From contig CADECM010000030.1 of the NCBI GenBank assembly GCA_902825845.1, positions 1 to 54,030 on the forward strand: 54,030 nucleotides of DNA. Direction: 5' to 3'. A program made the position numbers and the translations under genes. Below, one piece after another: positions 10,052-18,645 of the stretch (the stretch's first letter is position 1; each line of letters begins with the position of its first letter). The DNA is from an uncultured beta proteobacterium (GTDB lineage Bacteria; Pseudomonadota; Gammaproteobacteria; Burkholderiales; SG8-41). The notes under the pieces were generated by a model. That model had not been told where the DNA came from. It did no database searches and worked only from the letters and a program-made list of their open reading frames with translations.

Positions 10052-10858
10052 ATGGGTGTCGATCACTACGAGAATTTCCCGGTCGCCTCCATCCTGATGC
10101 CACCGCATCTGCGGCATCCCGTAGGGCTGATTTACCGCTTCGCGCGCGAAGCAGACGATTTTGCCGACGAGGGCGAGCGGGCGCCTGCTGAACGACTGGC
10201 GCTGCTGCAGGGTTTTGAACGCGAACTGGACCGCATCGAAGCCGGAGAAGCGCCCGCGATCGCGTGGTTTGCCGAACTTGCCGCGGTCATCCGCGACCAT
10301 CGCCTGCCGCTGCAGCTGTTTCGCGACCTGCTATCCGCATTCGCGCAGGACGTCACACAAAATCGTTATCCGGATTATCCCGCCGTGCTGGATTACTGCC
10401 GGCGTTCCGCCAATCCTGTCGGCCGTTTGTTACTCGTGCTGTACGGCGACGCAACGGATCAAAACCATGTGTGGAGCGACGCCATTTGCTCCAGCCTGCA
10501 ACTGATCAATTTCTGGCAGGATGTTGACATCGACTACCGCAAGAACCGGATTTACTTTCCGCTGGACGAAATGGCACGGCATGGGATTACCGAAACGCAG
10601 ATTGCAGCCCGGGAAGCCAACGGCCCGTGGCGGACGTTCATGCGATTTCAGGTGGACCGCACACGCCGCTTCCTGCAATCCGGCGCGCCGCTCGGCCACA
10701 CTCTCAAGGGACGGCTGGGACTGGAAATGCGCATGATTATCGCGGGCGGCGACCGCATTCTCACCAAAATCAGCCAGGCGAACTACGACGTGTTTCGCCG
10801 GCGCCCGGTGCTGCGGCCGCACGACTGGCTGTTGATGCTGGCGAAATCGGCTGTGTGA
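10052..10858 (+). CDS. hpnC: Squalene synthase family protein HpnC (hydroxysqualene synthase)
   Basis: A 268-residue isoprenoid synthase. The first Asp-rich motif is READDFADE (32-40) and the second is NFWQDVDIDYRKNRIYFP (about 150-168). Its opening, HYENFPVAS..PPHLRHPVGLIYRFARE, is typical of HpnC, which in characterised systems converts presqualene diphosphate to hydroxysqualene. This fits hpnD directly downstream and hpnE further on. The product squalene feeds hopanoid synthesis, but no squalene-hopene cyclase is in the window. Confidence 0.9.
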   Translation: MGVDHYENFPVASILMPPHLRHPVGLIYRFAREADDFADEGERAPAERLALLQGFERELDRIEAGEAPAIAWFAELAAVIRDHRLPLQLFRDLLSAFAQDVTQNRYPDYPAVLDYCRRSANPVGRLLLVLYGDATDQNHVWSDAICSSLQLINFWQDVDIDYRKNRIYFPLDEMARHGITETQIAAREANGPWRTFMRFQVDRTRRFLQSGAPLGHTLKGRLGLEMRMIIAGGDRILTKISQANYDVFRRRPVLRPHDWLLMLAKSAV

Positions 10859-10859
10859 C

Positions 10860-10896
10860 ATGACGCCTGACGAGTATTGCCGGCAGAAGGCCGTGC
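10860..10896 (+). repeat. Partial upstream duplicate of the hpnD 5' end
   Basis: The 37 bases from 10860 repeat 10951-10987 with three differences, all G in the upstream copy against A in the real gene. The upstream copy has its own ATG but reaches a stop after 33 codons (at 10961), 91 bases out of phase with hpnD. It looks like a small tandem duplication or a remnant of the earlier gene start. Confidence 0.85.
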
Positions 10897-10950
10897 GATG
10901 TCACGAGCACGGCGCGCAGTATTGCCGCTGCACGTCCCACGCGGTGCGCC

Positions 10951-11784
10951 ATGACGCCTGACGAATATTGCCAGCAAAAGGCCGTGCAAAGCGGCTCCAG
11001 CTTCTATTACAGCTTCCTGTTTTTGCCGCCGGAGCGCCGGCGCGCGATTACCGCGCTGTATGCCTACTGCCGCGAAGTCGATGACGTGGTCGACGAATGC
11101 ACGGATCCCGGCGTTGCGCGCAGCAAGCTGGTGTGGTGGCGGGAGGAAGTCGGCAAACTCTACGCGGGCAATCCTCAACACCCGGTAACCCGCGCGCTGG
11201 CATCGGTGGTGGGCACCTACGGTCTGCAACAGCAGAACATGCTCGAACTGATCGACGGCATGGCGATGGACCTCGAATACAACCGCTATCCCGACTTCGA
11301 CACCCTGAAAGGCTATTGTCATCGTGTCGCCGGTGTTGTGGGCTTGATGTCGGCCAGCATCTTCGGCTACTCGGACAGCCAGACGCTCGAATACGCGCCG
11401 GAACTCGGACTCGCGTTTCAGCTCACCAACATCATCCGCGACGTGGGCGAGGACGCGCGCCGCAACCGCATCTACCTGCCGCTGGACGAACTCGGGAAAT
11501 TCGGCGTGGCCGAAGGCGACATTCAGGCAGCGCACGAGACCGACGCCTTTCACCAACTCATGGCGTTCCAGATCGAGCGCGCGCTTGCGTACTATGACGC
11601 CGCGTTTGCAAAACTACCGGCGCGCGATCGCAAGCCGCAGATTCCCGGCATCATCATGGCCGGCATCTACCGCACGCTGCTTGAAGAAATCCGCAATGAC
11701 GGCTGCCATGTGTTAAAACAGCGCACCGCGCTTACACCGCTGCGCAAGTTATGGATTGCGTCAAAAACCTGGTTCAAAGGCTGA
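10951..11784 (+). CDS. hpnD: Presqualene diphosphate synthase HpnD
   Basis: A 277-residue squalene/phytoene synthase-family enzyme. The first Asp-rich motif is CREVDDVVDEC (40-50) and the second is NIIRDVGEDARRNRIYLP (about 160-178). MTPDEYCQQKA at the N-terminus is typical of the HpnD branch, which condenses two farnesyl diphosphates to presqualene diphosphate. It is 92 bases downstream of hpnC, and that gap is largely filled by a defective copy of its own first codons. The start at 10951 is kept because this copy leads into the full protein. Confidence 0.92.
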   Translation: MTPDEYCQQKAVQSGSSFYYSFLFLPPERRRAITALYAYCREVDDVVDECTDPGVARSKLVWWREEVGKLYAGNPQHPVTRALASVVGTYGLQQQNMLELIDGMAMDLEYNRYPDFDTLKGYCHRVAGVVGLMSASIFGYSDSQTLEYAPELGLAFQLTNIIRDVGEDARRNRIYLPLDELGKFGVAEGDIQAAHETDAFHQLMAFQIERALAYYDAAFAKLPARDRKPQIPGIIMAGIYRTLLEEIRNDGCHVLKQRTALTPLRKLWIASKTWFKG

Positions 11785-11788
11785 CCTG

Positions 11789-13204
11789 ATGGGAAACCGT
11801 TTTGGATTTCAAACGCTGCTGGCAGCCGCGGTGCTGCAGTGGCCGCTGCCTATGGCGCTGGCGCAGATGCAACCGCCCGCGGGACCACCCGCGGTGACGC
11901 CGGCACCCGCGGGACCAGCCGCAACCACGCCCGGGTCTGCGGGCCCATTGGCCCCTGGCGCGATGCCCGCCGAATCGCCGGCGCTCAACATGCCGGTATC
12001 GCCCGCCACCTCCGAAAACGCGCGCGACGTGCTGGCGCGCGTGCGCCCCGCGGTGATCCAGATCAAGGGCTTCTTCGGCGCCAACACCGCACAAGCGTTT
12101 CACGGCACCGGCTTCGCCGCAGCCGAAGGCGGCATATTTATCACCAACTACCACGTGGTCGCGCAACAGGTGCAGTATCCCGATAAATACCGCCTCGAAT
12201 ACCGCACCCCTGACGGCAAAACCGGCGCCATCACCATACTGGCCATCGACGTTCGCCACGATCTGGCCGTGGTGCACGCCGCCGGCCACGCGCCCGAGCC
12301 GCTCAAGCTGGAACCGGTGGTGCCGGTCAAAGGCGAACGCGCCTATTCCATCGGCTTTCCACTGGATGTGGGCCTCACCATTACAGAGGGTGTATCCAAC
12401 GGCAAGGTCGAAGACTCCTTCGACCCGCGCATCCACTATTCCGGCGCCATCAACGGCGGCATGTCGGGCGGACCCGCGCTTAACGGCGCGGGCAGTGTTA
12501 TCGGCATCAACGTCTCCGGCTACCGTTTCGAACAACTGGTCAGCTTTCTGGTGCCGGCCGAGCATGCGCTGGCGCTGCTGGAACGGTCGCGCAAGAGCAC
12601 GCCCAACGCCAGGAGCCTCACCCGCGACGCGACCGCGCAACTGCGCGCCCACGCCGCCGCGCTGCTCGGTGCGCTGAACGGCAAAATGCTTACGCAGGCG
12701 GCTGCAGGCTATCTGCTGCCGGGTAAACTTGCGCCTTTTATCGATTGCAATGCCGCCGGCGATCCCACGCCCAGCCAGCCGATACAGGTGGTCAGCATGA
12801 ATTGCGCCGCCAAGGCCGGCCTCTACGTGCAGCAAGGCCTGTTCAGCGGCGACCTGCGCTACGCGCACTATGTGCTGAGCACCGACAAACTCGACGCCTG
12901 GCGCTTTGCGAGCAAACTCTCTGACCTGGCGAGCGCGACCGGCGCTTTCGGCTCGCGCCGGCATGTGGGGCCGTTCGCCTGCGAAAACCGCGTGGTGGCG
13001 CTGAAAGGATTCGACGCCAGCGTGATGGTCTGCAGCCGCGGCTACCGCAAGCTTGAAGGCCTTTACGACTTCACCGTGCGTGTGAGCAGCCTGAACAATA
13101 CCAAACGCGGCTTTGCCAGCCATCTCGACATGTATGGACTCGAATTCGAACCGGCGATGCGTTTTATCAAACGCTATGTCGAAGCCATGGAGTGGCGGCC
13201 ATGA
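11789..13204 (+). CDS. Exported trypsin-like serine protease
   Basis: A 471-residue protein. The start at 11789 is preferred because it opens a signal peptide (MGNRFGFQTLLAAAVLQWPLPMALAQ); an upstream in-frame start would lie inside hpnD. A Pro/Ala-rich linker (about 27-75) is followed by a trypsin-fold domain with His in ITNYHVV, Asp in VRHDLAVVHA and Ser in GGMSGGPAL, so the triad looks intact. The C-terminal 200 residues are unassigned and contain several cysteines that may form disulfides. No PDZ domain is seen, so this is not a standard DegP. It overlaps the FHA gene by four bases (ATGA), implying a functional pair. Confidence 0.8.
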   Translation: MGNRFGFQTLLAAAVLQWPLPMALAQMQPPAGPPAVTPAPAGPAATTPGSAGPLAPGAMPAESPALNMPVSPATSENARDVLARVRPAVIQIKGFFGANTAQAFHGTGFAAAEGGIFITNYHVVAQQVQYPDKYRLEYRTPDGKTGAITILAIDVRHDLAVVHAAGHAPEPLKLEPVVPVKGERAYSIGFPLDVGLTITEGVSNGKVEDSFDPRIHYSGAINGGMSGGPALNGAGSVIGINVSGYRFEQLVSFLVPAEHALALLERSRKSTPNARSLTRDATAQLRAHAAALLGALNGKMLTQAAAGYLLPGKLAPFIDCNAAGDPTPSQPIQVVSMNCAAKAGLYVQQGLFSGDLRYAHYVLSTDKLDAWRFASKLSDLASATGAFGSRRHVGPFACENRVVALKGFDASVMVCSRGYRKLEGLYDFTVRVSSLNNTKRGFASHLDMYGLEFEPAMRFIKRYVEAMEWRP

Positions 13205-14232
13205 ACGATCCGGTCAGCAGCGGCAAGGCCGCCGTTCTGGTTGAAATTCTCGACAGTCACGGGCGCGTGCAATTGCGTGAGCGCGTCGCGCTCGCCGATG
13301 ACAAACGCACATTCAGCATCGGCCGCGCGGTGGACGCCGATGTGACGCTTGACGATGCCTATGCCGCCGCACGGCACGCCACCGTGGAAATCACGCCCGA
13401 CGGCCGCGTGCTGGTCAGCGACCTCGATTCCGTAAACGGCGTGTTGATCGCCGGAAAACGCCACCGCGGGACGCGCAATGTTGAAGTCCCCAACGGCGTG
13501 TTGCAAATCGGCCGCACGCGCCTGCGTCTGCGCACCGCCTTCGAGGCGCTGCCGCCGGAGAAACCCGATCAGCTGCGTCCGGCATCCGTTCTGCACGATC
13601 CGGCCTGGCTGGCCGGCATCGGCGCCGCGGCGGGACTGGCGCAGCTCGGCTACACCACCTGGCTCGGCGTGCCGCGGGATCTAGCCGCGGTGCTCGTCAC
13701 GACCTTGATTTCAGCGGCTGCCGGCGCTGGCATGTGGGTGGCGTTCTGGGCGCTGCTGTCGCGCATGCTGTGCGGGGAATGGCGCTGGCTGCGCCACGCC
13801 GCGATATTTCTGGGGGTCGCCGCGATTTTCTATGCGATCAACGGCGTGCTGGACCTGGGCTGGTTCATGTTTTCGCTGCCGCAGTGGAGCTTGCGCGCGG
13901 CGTGGGTCGGCGCCATTGCGCTGGGCTGCGCGCTCTACCTGCACCTGATACACGCCTCGAACATCGCGCCGCGGCGCGCCGCCATCGTGGCCTGTATTGT
14001 GCCCGCGCTGTCGGGAGGCGCCGGCCAATGGGTGCAGGAGCGCCAGCAAATGCGCGACGTCAACCACATCGGCGCCAGCCTGCGCATCTACCCGCCCGCA
14101 CTGCACCTGAGCACTGCCGGTTCGATAGACGACTATTTTCAAAGCGCGGCAGCCCTGCGCGCTGCCGCGGACGCGAAACGCAAAGCCACGCGTGCCGACG
14201 ACGACGACAGCGCGGCCGGCGACGACGAATAA
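13201..14232 (+). CDS. FHA-domain membrane protein
   Basis: The start at 13201 overlaps the protease stop (ATGA). The N-terminal FHA domain spans about residues 10-110: FSIGRAVDADVTLDD, ARHATVEI, LDSVNGVLIAG, IGRTRLRLRT. The usual phosphothreonine-contacting serine before the conserved His region reads Ala-Ala-Arg-His, so binding may be altered. Four or so hydrophobic segments follow (about 145-260), then an acidic, Lys/Arg-containing tail (RADDDDSAAGDDE). It probably senses a phosphorylated partner at the inner membrane and may control the adjoining exported protease. Pairing is inferred from the overlap. Confidence 0.75.
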   Translation: MNDPVSSGKAAVLVEILDSHGRVQLRERVALADDKRTFSIGRAVDADVTLDDAYAAARHATVEITPDGRVLVSDLDSVNGVLIAGKRHRGTRNVEVPNGVLQIGRTRLRLRTAFEALPPEKPDQLRPASVLHDPAWLAGIGAAAGLAQLGYTTWLGVPRDLAAVLVTTLISAAAGAGMWVAFWALLSRMLCGEWRWLRHAAIFLGVAAIFYAINGVLDLGWFMFSLPQWSLRAAWVGAIALGCALYLHLIHASNIAPRRAAIVACIVPALSGGAGQWVQERQQMRDVNHIGASLRIYPPALHLSTAGSIDDYFQSAAALRAAADAKRKATRADDDDSAAGDDE

Positions 14233-14251
14233 TCCACGGAGGCCTGTACAC

Positions 14252-15007
14252 ATGGATCTGCAATTGACGGATAAGACAGCGCTGGTCACCGGCGCCAGCC
14301 AGGGCATCGGCCGCGCCATCGCCAAAGGGCTGGCCGCGGAAGGCGTGCAAACCTGCATCGTCGCCCGGCGCAAGAACCTGCTCGACGAACTGGCGGCGGA
14401 AATCGCCGCCGCCGGCGGCAAGAAACCCGCGATCGTGGTAATCGACGTGATGGAGGCCGACGCCGCCGCGCGGCTGGCGCAGGCCGCCGCAAAAGCGCTG
14501 GGCAAGATTGACATCCTGATCAACAGCGCGGGCGGCAGCAAACCGGCGATACCTGTCGATGCGCCCGACAGCGACTGGGATGAATCCATGACGCTAAATT
14601 TCGTGCGCGTGCGCCAGCTCACGCATGCCGTGCTGCCGGGCATGATGCAACGCAAATGGGGCCGCGTGATCAACATCAGCGGCAAATCAGAACCCGAAGC
14701 ACTGGTTGCCGCCAACCCCACCAAGGCCGCGATTCACGCCTGGTCCAAAGGCCTGTCGCGCGAAGTCGGCAAATACGGCATCACGGTCAACTCCATTCCG
14801 CCGGGCCGCATCATGAGCGAACAAATTCGCCGCAAATACTCGCCGGAATATCGCGCCGAGCAATCGTCCAAGGAGATTCCGGTGGGACGCTATGGCGAGC
14901 CGGAGGAACTGGCGGTGCTGGCGGTATTTCTGTCGTCGCCGCTTGCGGGCTACATCACCGGAACGGTGATGCCGGTGGATGGTGGCTTGCGGAAGTACGC
15001 ATTCTAA
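14252..15007 (+). CDS. SDR-family oxidoreductase lacking the catalytic tyrosine
   Basis: The start at 14252 has GGAGG 9 bases upstream; product 251 residues. It has the Rossmann motif TGASQGIG (about 13-20), NSAGG near 90 and the C-terminal GTVMPVDGG. The expected YxxxK is missing: the lysine sits in AANPTKAA, with Ala four residues before it. The upstream serine region reads ISGKSEPE. It therefore belongs to a divergent SDR branch or has lost normal hydride-transfer catalysis. It lies between the FHA gene and hpnE in the same direction. A link to hopanoid lipids is possible only by position. Confidence 0.75.
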   Translation: MDLQLTDKTALVTGASQGIGRAIAKGLAAEGVQTCIVARRKNLLDELAAEIAAAGGKKPAIVVIDVMEADAAARLAQAAAKALGKIDILINSAGGSKPAIPVDAPDSDWDESMTLNFVRVRQLTHAVLPGMMQRKWGRVINISGKSEPEALVAANPTKAAIHAWSKGLSREVGKYGITVNSIPPGRIMSEQIRRKYSPEYRAEQSSKEIPVGRYGEPEELAVLAVFLSSPLAGYITGTVMPVDGGLRKYAF

Positions 15008-15013
15008 ATAACA

Positions 15014-15034
15014 TAACTATCTGTTTTTAAACAG
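15014..15034 (+). repeat. Dispersed AT-rich motif, copy before hpnE
   Basis: Reads TAACTATCTGTTTTTAAACA from 15014, in the 32-base gap between the SDR stop and hpnE. It shares an identical 15-mer AACTATCTGTTTTTA with the copies at 40481 (minus) and 51857. Confidence 0.6.
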
Positions 15035-15039
15035 TTTTT

Positions 15040-16356
15040 TTGATATCACCCGAGAATCCGCCGCAGGTAGCCATCGTCGGCGGCGGCTACGCCGGCATGG
15101 CGGCGGCGGTGACGCTGGCCCGGCGACAGGTGCCGGTGACGGTGTTCGAAGCGGGGCCGGTGTTGGGGGGGCGCGCGCGACGCGTCGCAATCCATGGCGT
15201 TGCGCTCGACAACGGCCTGCATATTCTCATCGGCGCGTATCGCGAAACCCTGCGCCTGATTGCCGAGGTGCAAGCCGCGCCCGCGGATGTGCTACTGCGA
15301 CTCCCGCTCGACTGGCATATGCATCAGCGTTTGCAGCTGCGCGCACCCAGGCTGCCCGCGCCGCTGCATCTGGCGGCGGCCCTGCTGACGGCAAAAGGCG
15401 CAAACTGGCGCGAACGCTTTGCGGCTGTGCGCATGATGCACGCGCTGCGCGGCGCGAATTTTCGTCTGCCGCACGATGCCAGTGTCAGCGATTTGCTTGC
15501 GGGTCATGGGCAAGGACCGGTGCTCACCCGATACCTGTGGGAGCCCCTGTGCGTGGCGGCCCTCAACACGCCGCCGGGAGACGCCTCGGCACAACTTTTT
15601 CTCAATGTCTTGCGCGACGGCCTCAATGGCGACCGCGCGGGCAGCGACTTGCTGATATCCCGCGTCGATCTGGGCGCCCTGTTTCCGGAACCGGCGGCCC
15701 GCTACGTGCGCGCGCGCGGCGGCACGGTGCTTACCGGCTGCCGCGTCACCGCCATCCATCCGCTGGCATCCGGTTTTCAAGTCACGGCTGGCACCGCGGC
15801 GCAACACTTCAGTCACGTGATCTGCGCGCTGCCGCCGCACCAGGTGGCGGGTTTTCTGGGCGGCATCAGCGCGCTGTCCGGGGCTGCGGCGCTCGCCGAT
15901 GCCCTGGAGTATCAGCCCATCACCAGTGCGTATTTTCAGTTTGACGGACGTGTCAAACTGCCCGCGCCAATGACGGGGCTGCCCCAGGGCGTTGCGCATT
16001 GGCTGTTCGACCGCGAAGCCATCTGTGGCCAGCGCGGCCTGGTGGGCGCGGTGATCAGCGCCGAAGGGCCGCACCATTCTCTGACACAGGATGTGCTGGC
16101 GGAACGCGTGCTGCGGGAGATGGGCGAACATTTCGGCCCGTTGCCGCCGCTCCAGTGGCAGCGCGTGATCACTGAAAAACGCGCCACGTTTTCGGCGACA
16201 CCGGCACTCAAGCGCCCCGCGCAACAAACGCCACTGCAGAATTTCTGGCTGGCCGGTGATTACACCGCGGGCGACTATCCGGCGACGCTGGAAGCCGCGG
16301 TGCAAAGCGGCATCGTCTGCGCGCGAGGCATACTGGGCGACACGGCGGCGTTATAA
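15040..16356 (+). CDS. hpnE: Hydroxysqualene dehydroxylase HpnE (FAD-dependent)
   Basis: A 438-residue FAD-dependent amine-oxidase-fold protein: VAIVGGGYAGMAAAVTLA at the N-terminus, VFEAGPVLGGRARR at about 37-51, LDNGLHILIGAY, and the C-terminal FAD signature WLAGDYTAGDYPATLEAAVQSG. HpnE completes the HpnC-HpnD-HpnE route to squalene. No ATG fits; the only start that keeps the whole nucleotide-binding motif is the TTG at 15040, with no good ribosome site, so the start is uncertain. Three unrelated genes separate it from hpnD. Confidence 0.9.
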   Translation: MISPENPPQVAIVGGGYAGMAAAVTLARRQVPVTVFEAGPVLGGRARRVAIHGVALDNGLHILIGAYRETLRLIAEVQAAPADVLLRLPLDWHMHQRLQLRAPRLPAPLHLAAALLTAKGANWRERFAAVRMMHALRGANFRLPHDASVSDLLAGHGQGPVLTRYLWEPLCVAALNTPPGDASAQLFLNVLRDGLNGDRAGSDLLISRVDLGALFPEPAARYVRARGGTVLTGCRVTAIHPLASGFQVTAGTAAQHFSHVICALPPHQVAGFLGGISALSGAAALADALEYQPITSAYFQFDGRVKLPAPMTGLPQGVAHWLFDREAICGQRGLVGAVISAEGPHHSLTQDVLAERVLREMGEHFGPLPPLQWQRVITEKRATFSATPALKRPAQQTPLQNFWLAGDYTAGDYPATLEAAVQSGIVCARGILGDTAAL

Positions 16357-16389
16357 TATTTGAATACCAAACGCAGCGGGGAGTCCAAA

Positions 16390-18039
16390 GTGTCAGAACG
16401 CGAATCGATGGAGTACGATGTTGTCATCGTGGGCGCCGGCCCGGCCGGGCTTGCGGCAGCCATCAAGTTAAAACAACTGGCCGCCGAACACAGCCACGAT
16501 ATCAGCGTCTGCGTCATTGAAAAAGGCTCCGAAGTCGGCGCGCATATTCTGTCGGGCGCCGTTATGGATCCGCGCGCGCTGAACGAATTGCTGCCCAACT
16601 GGAAGGAACTCGACGCGCCGCTGAACACGCCGGTCACCGAAGACTGCTTTCTGTTCCTGAGTGAGACGTCATCAACGCGGGTGGCGACGTTTCTGCTGCC
16701 GGGCTGTCTGCAGAATCACGGCAATTACATCGTCAGTCTGGGCAATGTCTGCCGCTGGCTGGGCCAGCAGGCCGAAGGCCTGGGCGTCGAAATTTTCCCC
16801 GGCTTTGCCGCCGCCGAGGTGCTGTTCGACGACAAGGGCACGGTTACCGGTGTCGCCACCGGCGACATGGGCATCGGCAAGGACGGCAAACCCTCCGACG
16901 CGTTTGCGCCGGGCATGGAACTGCACGCCAAGTACACGCTGTTCGCCGAAGGCTGCCGCGGCCATCTCGGCAAGCAGCTGCAGGAAAAGTTCAAGCTGCG
17001 GGACGGCGTCGAACCGCAGCTCTACGGCATCGGCCTCAAGGAACTGTGGGAAATCAAACCGGAAAAGCATCAGCAGGGCCTGGTGATCCATACCGCCGGC
17101 TGGCCGCTGGACAACGATACCTATGGCGGTTCATTCTGCTACCACCTCGAGAACAATCTGGTGGCGATCGGTTTTGTGGTCGGCCTCGGCTACACCAATC
17201 CCTATCTGAGTCCGTACGAGGAGTTTCAGCGCTACAAAACGCACCCGGCGATACGCAGCTATCTCGAAGGCGGCAAGCGCATTTCCTATGGCGCGCGCGC
17301 CATCAACGCCGGCGGCCTGCAGTCGCTGCCCAGGCTGATATTCCCCGGCGGCTGCCTGATCGGCGATGATGCTGGCTTTCTCAATGCCTCGCGCATCAAA
17401 GGCAGCCATGCGGCCATCAAATCGGGCATGCTGGCCGCCGATGCGGTGTTCGACGCGGTGCGCAATGATCGGGTGGGCGAAGCGCTGAGCGGCTATCCCG
17501 CGGCCTTTGAAAATAGCTGGCTTCACGACGAACTGCACCGCGCGCGAAACTTCAAGCCGTGGATGAGCAAGGGTCTTATTGTCGGCACACTGGGCTTCGG
17601 CGTTGACCAGGTCGTGTTTCGCGGCAAAGCGCCGTGGACCATGCATCACCACGGCGCGGATCACGAGTCGCTGAAGAACAAGAACGAATGCACGCCGATT
17701 GCCTATCCCAAGCCGGATGGCGTGATCAGCTTCGACCGCCTGTCCTCGGTGTTCATCTCCAACACCAACCACAATGAAGACCAGCCCGCACACCTGACGC
17801 TGAAGGACGCCGCGGTGCCGGTCAACGTCAATCTCGCATTGTACGACGCGCCGGAGCAACGCTACTGTCCGGCCGGCGTCTACGAGATTGTGCGGAACGA
17901 CGATGGCAGCAACCCGCGGCTGCAGATCAACGCGCAGAACTGCGTGCACTGCAAGACCTGCGATATCAAGGACCCGACACAGAACATCGTGTGGGTGACG
18001 CCGGAAGGCGGCGGCGGGCCGAACTACCCGAACATGTAA
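16390..18039 (+). CDS. Electron transfer flavoprotein-ubiquinone oxidoreductase
   Basis: The GTG start at 16390 is preferred because GGGGAG (16378-16383) lies six bases upstream; a TTG at 16360 and an ATG at 16408 are alternatives. The 549-residue product has the FAD motif [15 protein letters not shown] near the start and a C-terminal 4Fe-4S ferredoxin-like domain with Cys in YCPAG and [12 protein letters not shown], ending GGGPNYPNM. This matches ETF-QO, a membrane-associated enzyme passing electrons from reduced ETF to quinone. EtfAB are encoded at 32311-33990 and several acyl-CoA dehydrogenases lie between, so the whole electron route is in the window. Confidence 0.95.
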   Translation: MSERESMEYDVVIVGAGPAGLAAAIKLKQLAAEHSHDISVCVIEKGSEVGAHILSGAVMDPRALNELLPNWKELDAPLNTPVTEDCFLFLSETSSTRVATFLLPGCLQNHGNYIVSLGNVCRWLGQQAEGLGVEIFPGFAAAEVLFDDKGTVTGVATGDMGIGKDGKPSDAFAPGMELHAKYTLFAEGCRGHLGKQLQEKFKLRDGVEPQLYGIGLKELWEIKPEKHQQGLVIHTAGWPLDNDTYGGSFCYHLENNLVAIGFVVGLGYTNPYLSPYEEFQRYKTHPAIRSYLEGGKRISYGARAINAGGLQSLPRLIFPGGCLIGDDAGFLNASRIKGSHAAIKSGMLAADAVFDAVRNDRVGEALSGYPAAFENSWLHDELHRARNFKPWMSKGLIVGTLGFGVDQVVFRGKAPWTMHHHGADHESLKNKNECTPIAYPKPDGVISFDRLSSVFISNTNHNEDQPAHLTLKDAAVPVNVNLALYDAPEQRYCPAGVYEIVRNDDGSNPRLQINAQNCVHCKTCDIKDPTQNIVWVTPEGGGGPNYPNM

Positions 18040-18053
18040 CGCGCGGCCGGCGC

Positions 18054-18641
18054 TCAGCCGCCGAGCATCGCGTTCTTCAGGTCGGCATCGGCCGGCTTGT
18101 CGCCCAGCCAGGTCCTGAGCAGCGCGCGGTTGAAGTCGGCGCCGGGTATGAGCCCCTTGTCGCTGCCGTTGATCGTGATGCGCGTGCCGCGATCCGCCAC
18201 GCTGTCGATCAGGATCACGTCACCCGTTTTCGCCGTGCCCACCGCCTTGAAGATGCCCTCGATCTGCCTGATCTGCGGTTCCAGCTTCGCAAGCTGATCG
18301 GGTACATGGTTGTTTTTGAGCCCGTCGTTCAACGCGGAAAAAAACTGGTCCGCCGACACATCGCGCAGCATGTGCAGGGCGACACGCTTGGTACCGGCAT
18401 CGCTCAACACGGCCGCCGCAGTCGTTTTTTTCTGTTGCAGATACAGCGCACCCACATACACTTTAAACATGAAACGGGTGCGCACGCCGGCCCCGTTCAG
18501 GCTCAGTTCGGGTCCGCCATCTCCCACGCGCACCGTGTCGGCAAGCTTGACCCCGGCAACCTCCGCGGCAGCCACCGCGCCACTGAGACTGAGTGCCGCC
18601 AGTATTGTAAGTATATGATTATAAACAAAGTTTTTATACAT
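18054..18641 (-). CDS. Exported chalcone isomerase-like domain protein
   Basis: A 195-residue product from the ATG at 18641. A longer frame runs back into fadA but lacks a signal peptide. MYKNFVYNHILTILAALSLSGAVAAAE is a signal peptide. The body (GVKLADTVRV..LNGAGVRTRFMFKVYVGALYLQQK, then LIDSVADRGTRITING) resembles the bacterial chalcone-isomerase-like fold, whose plant relatives bind fatty acids. Position four bases after fadA fits a fatty-acid role, but function is unproven. Codons of the signal peptide form a copy of the AT-rich motif. Confidence 0.75.
   Translation of the reverse strand: MYKNFVYNHILTILAALSLSGAVAAAEVAGVKLADTVRVGDGGPELSLNGAGVRTRFMFKVYVGALYLQQKKTTAAAVLSDAGTKRVALHMLRDVSADQFFSALNDGLKNNHVPDQLAKLEPQIRQIEGIFKAVGTAKTGDVILIDSVADRGTRITINGSDKGLIPGADFNRALLRTWLGDKPADADLKNAMLGG
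18608..18627 (+). repeat. Dispersed AT-rich motif, copy in CHI-like gene
   Basis: Reads TAAGTATATGATTATAAACA on the plus strand, antisense to codons YNHIL of the signal peptide. It matches the intergenic copy at 39070 (minus) at 19 of 20 positions. Confidence 0.6.
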
Positions 18642-18645
18642 ATCG

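Noticed and set aside
10860..10961. The 33-codon frame upstream of hpnD as a real gene or as the true hpnD start
   Set aside because: It is out of phase with hpnD and its sequence is a copy of the hpnD 5' end followed by unrelated text. A leader-peptide role is possible but nothing shows it.
11789..14232. The protease and FHA protein as part of a type VI secretion system
   Set aside because: No Tss genes are nearby, and neither protein resembles TagH beyond the FHA domain.
16346..16365. TATAATATTTGAATACC at the hpnE/ETF-QO junction as another AT-rich motif copy
   Set aside because: The spacing of the conserved TAA and TG blocks is off by one and the right half does not match. It may be a -10 region instead.
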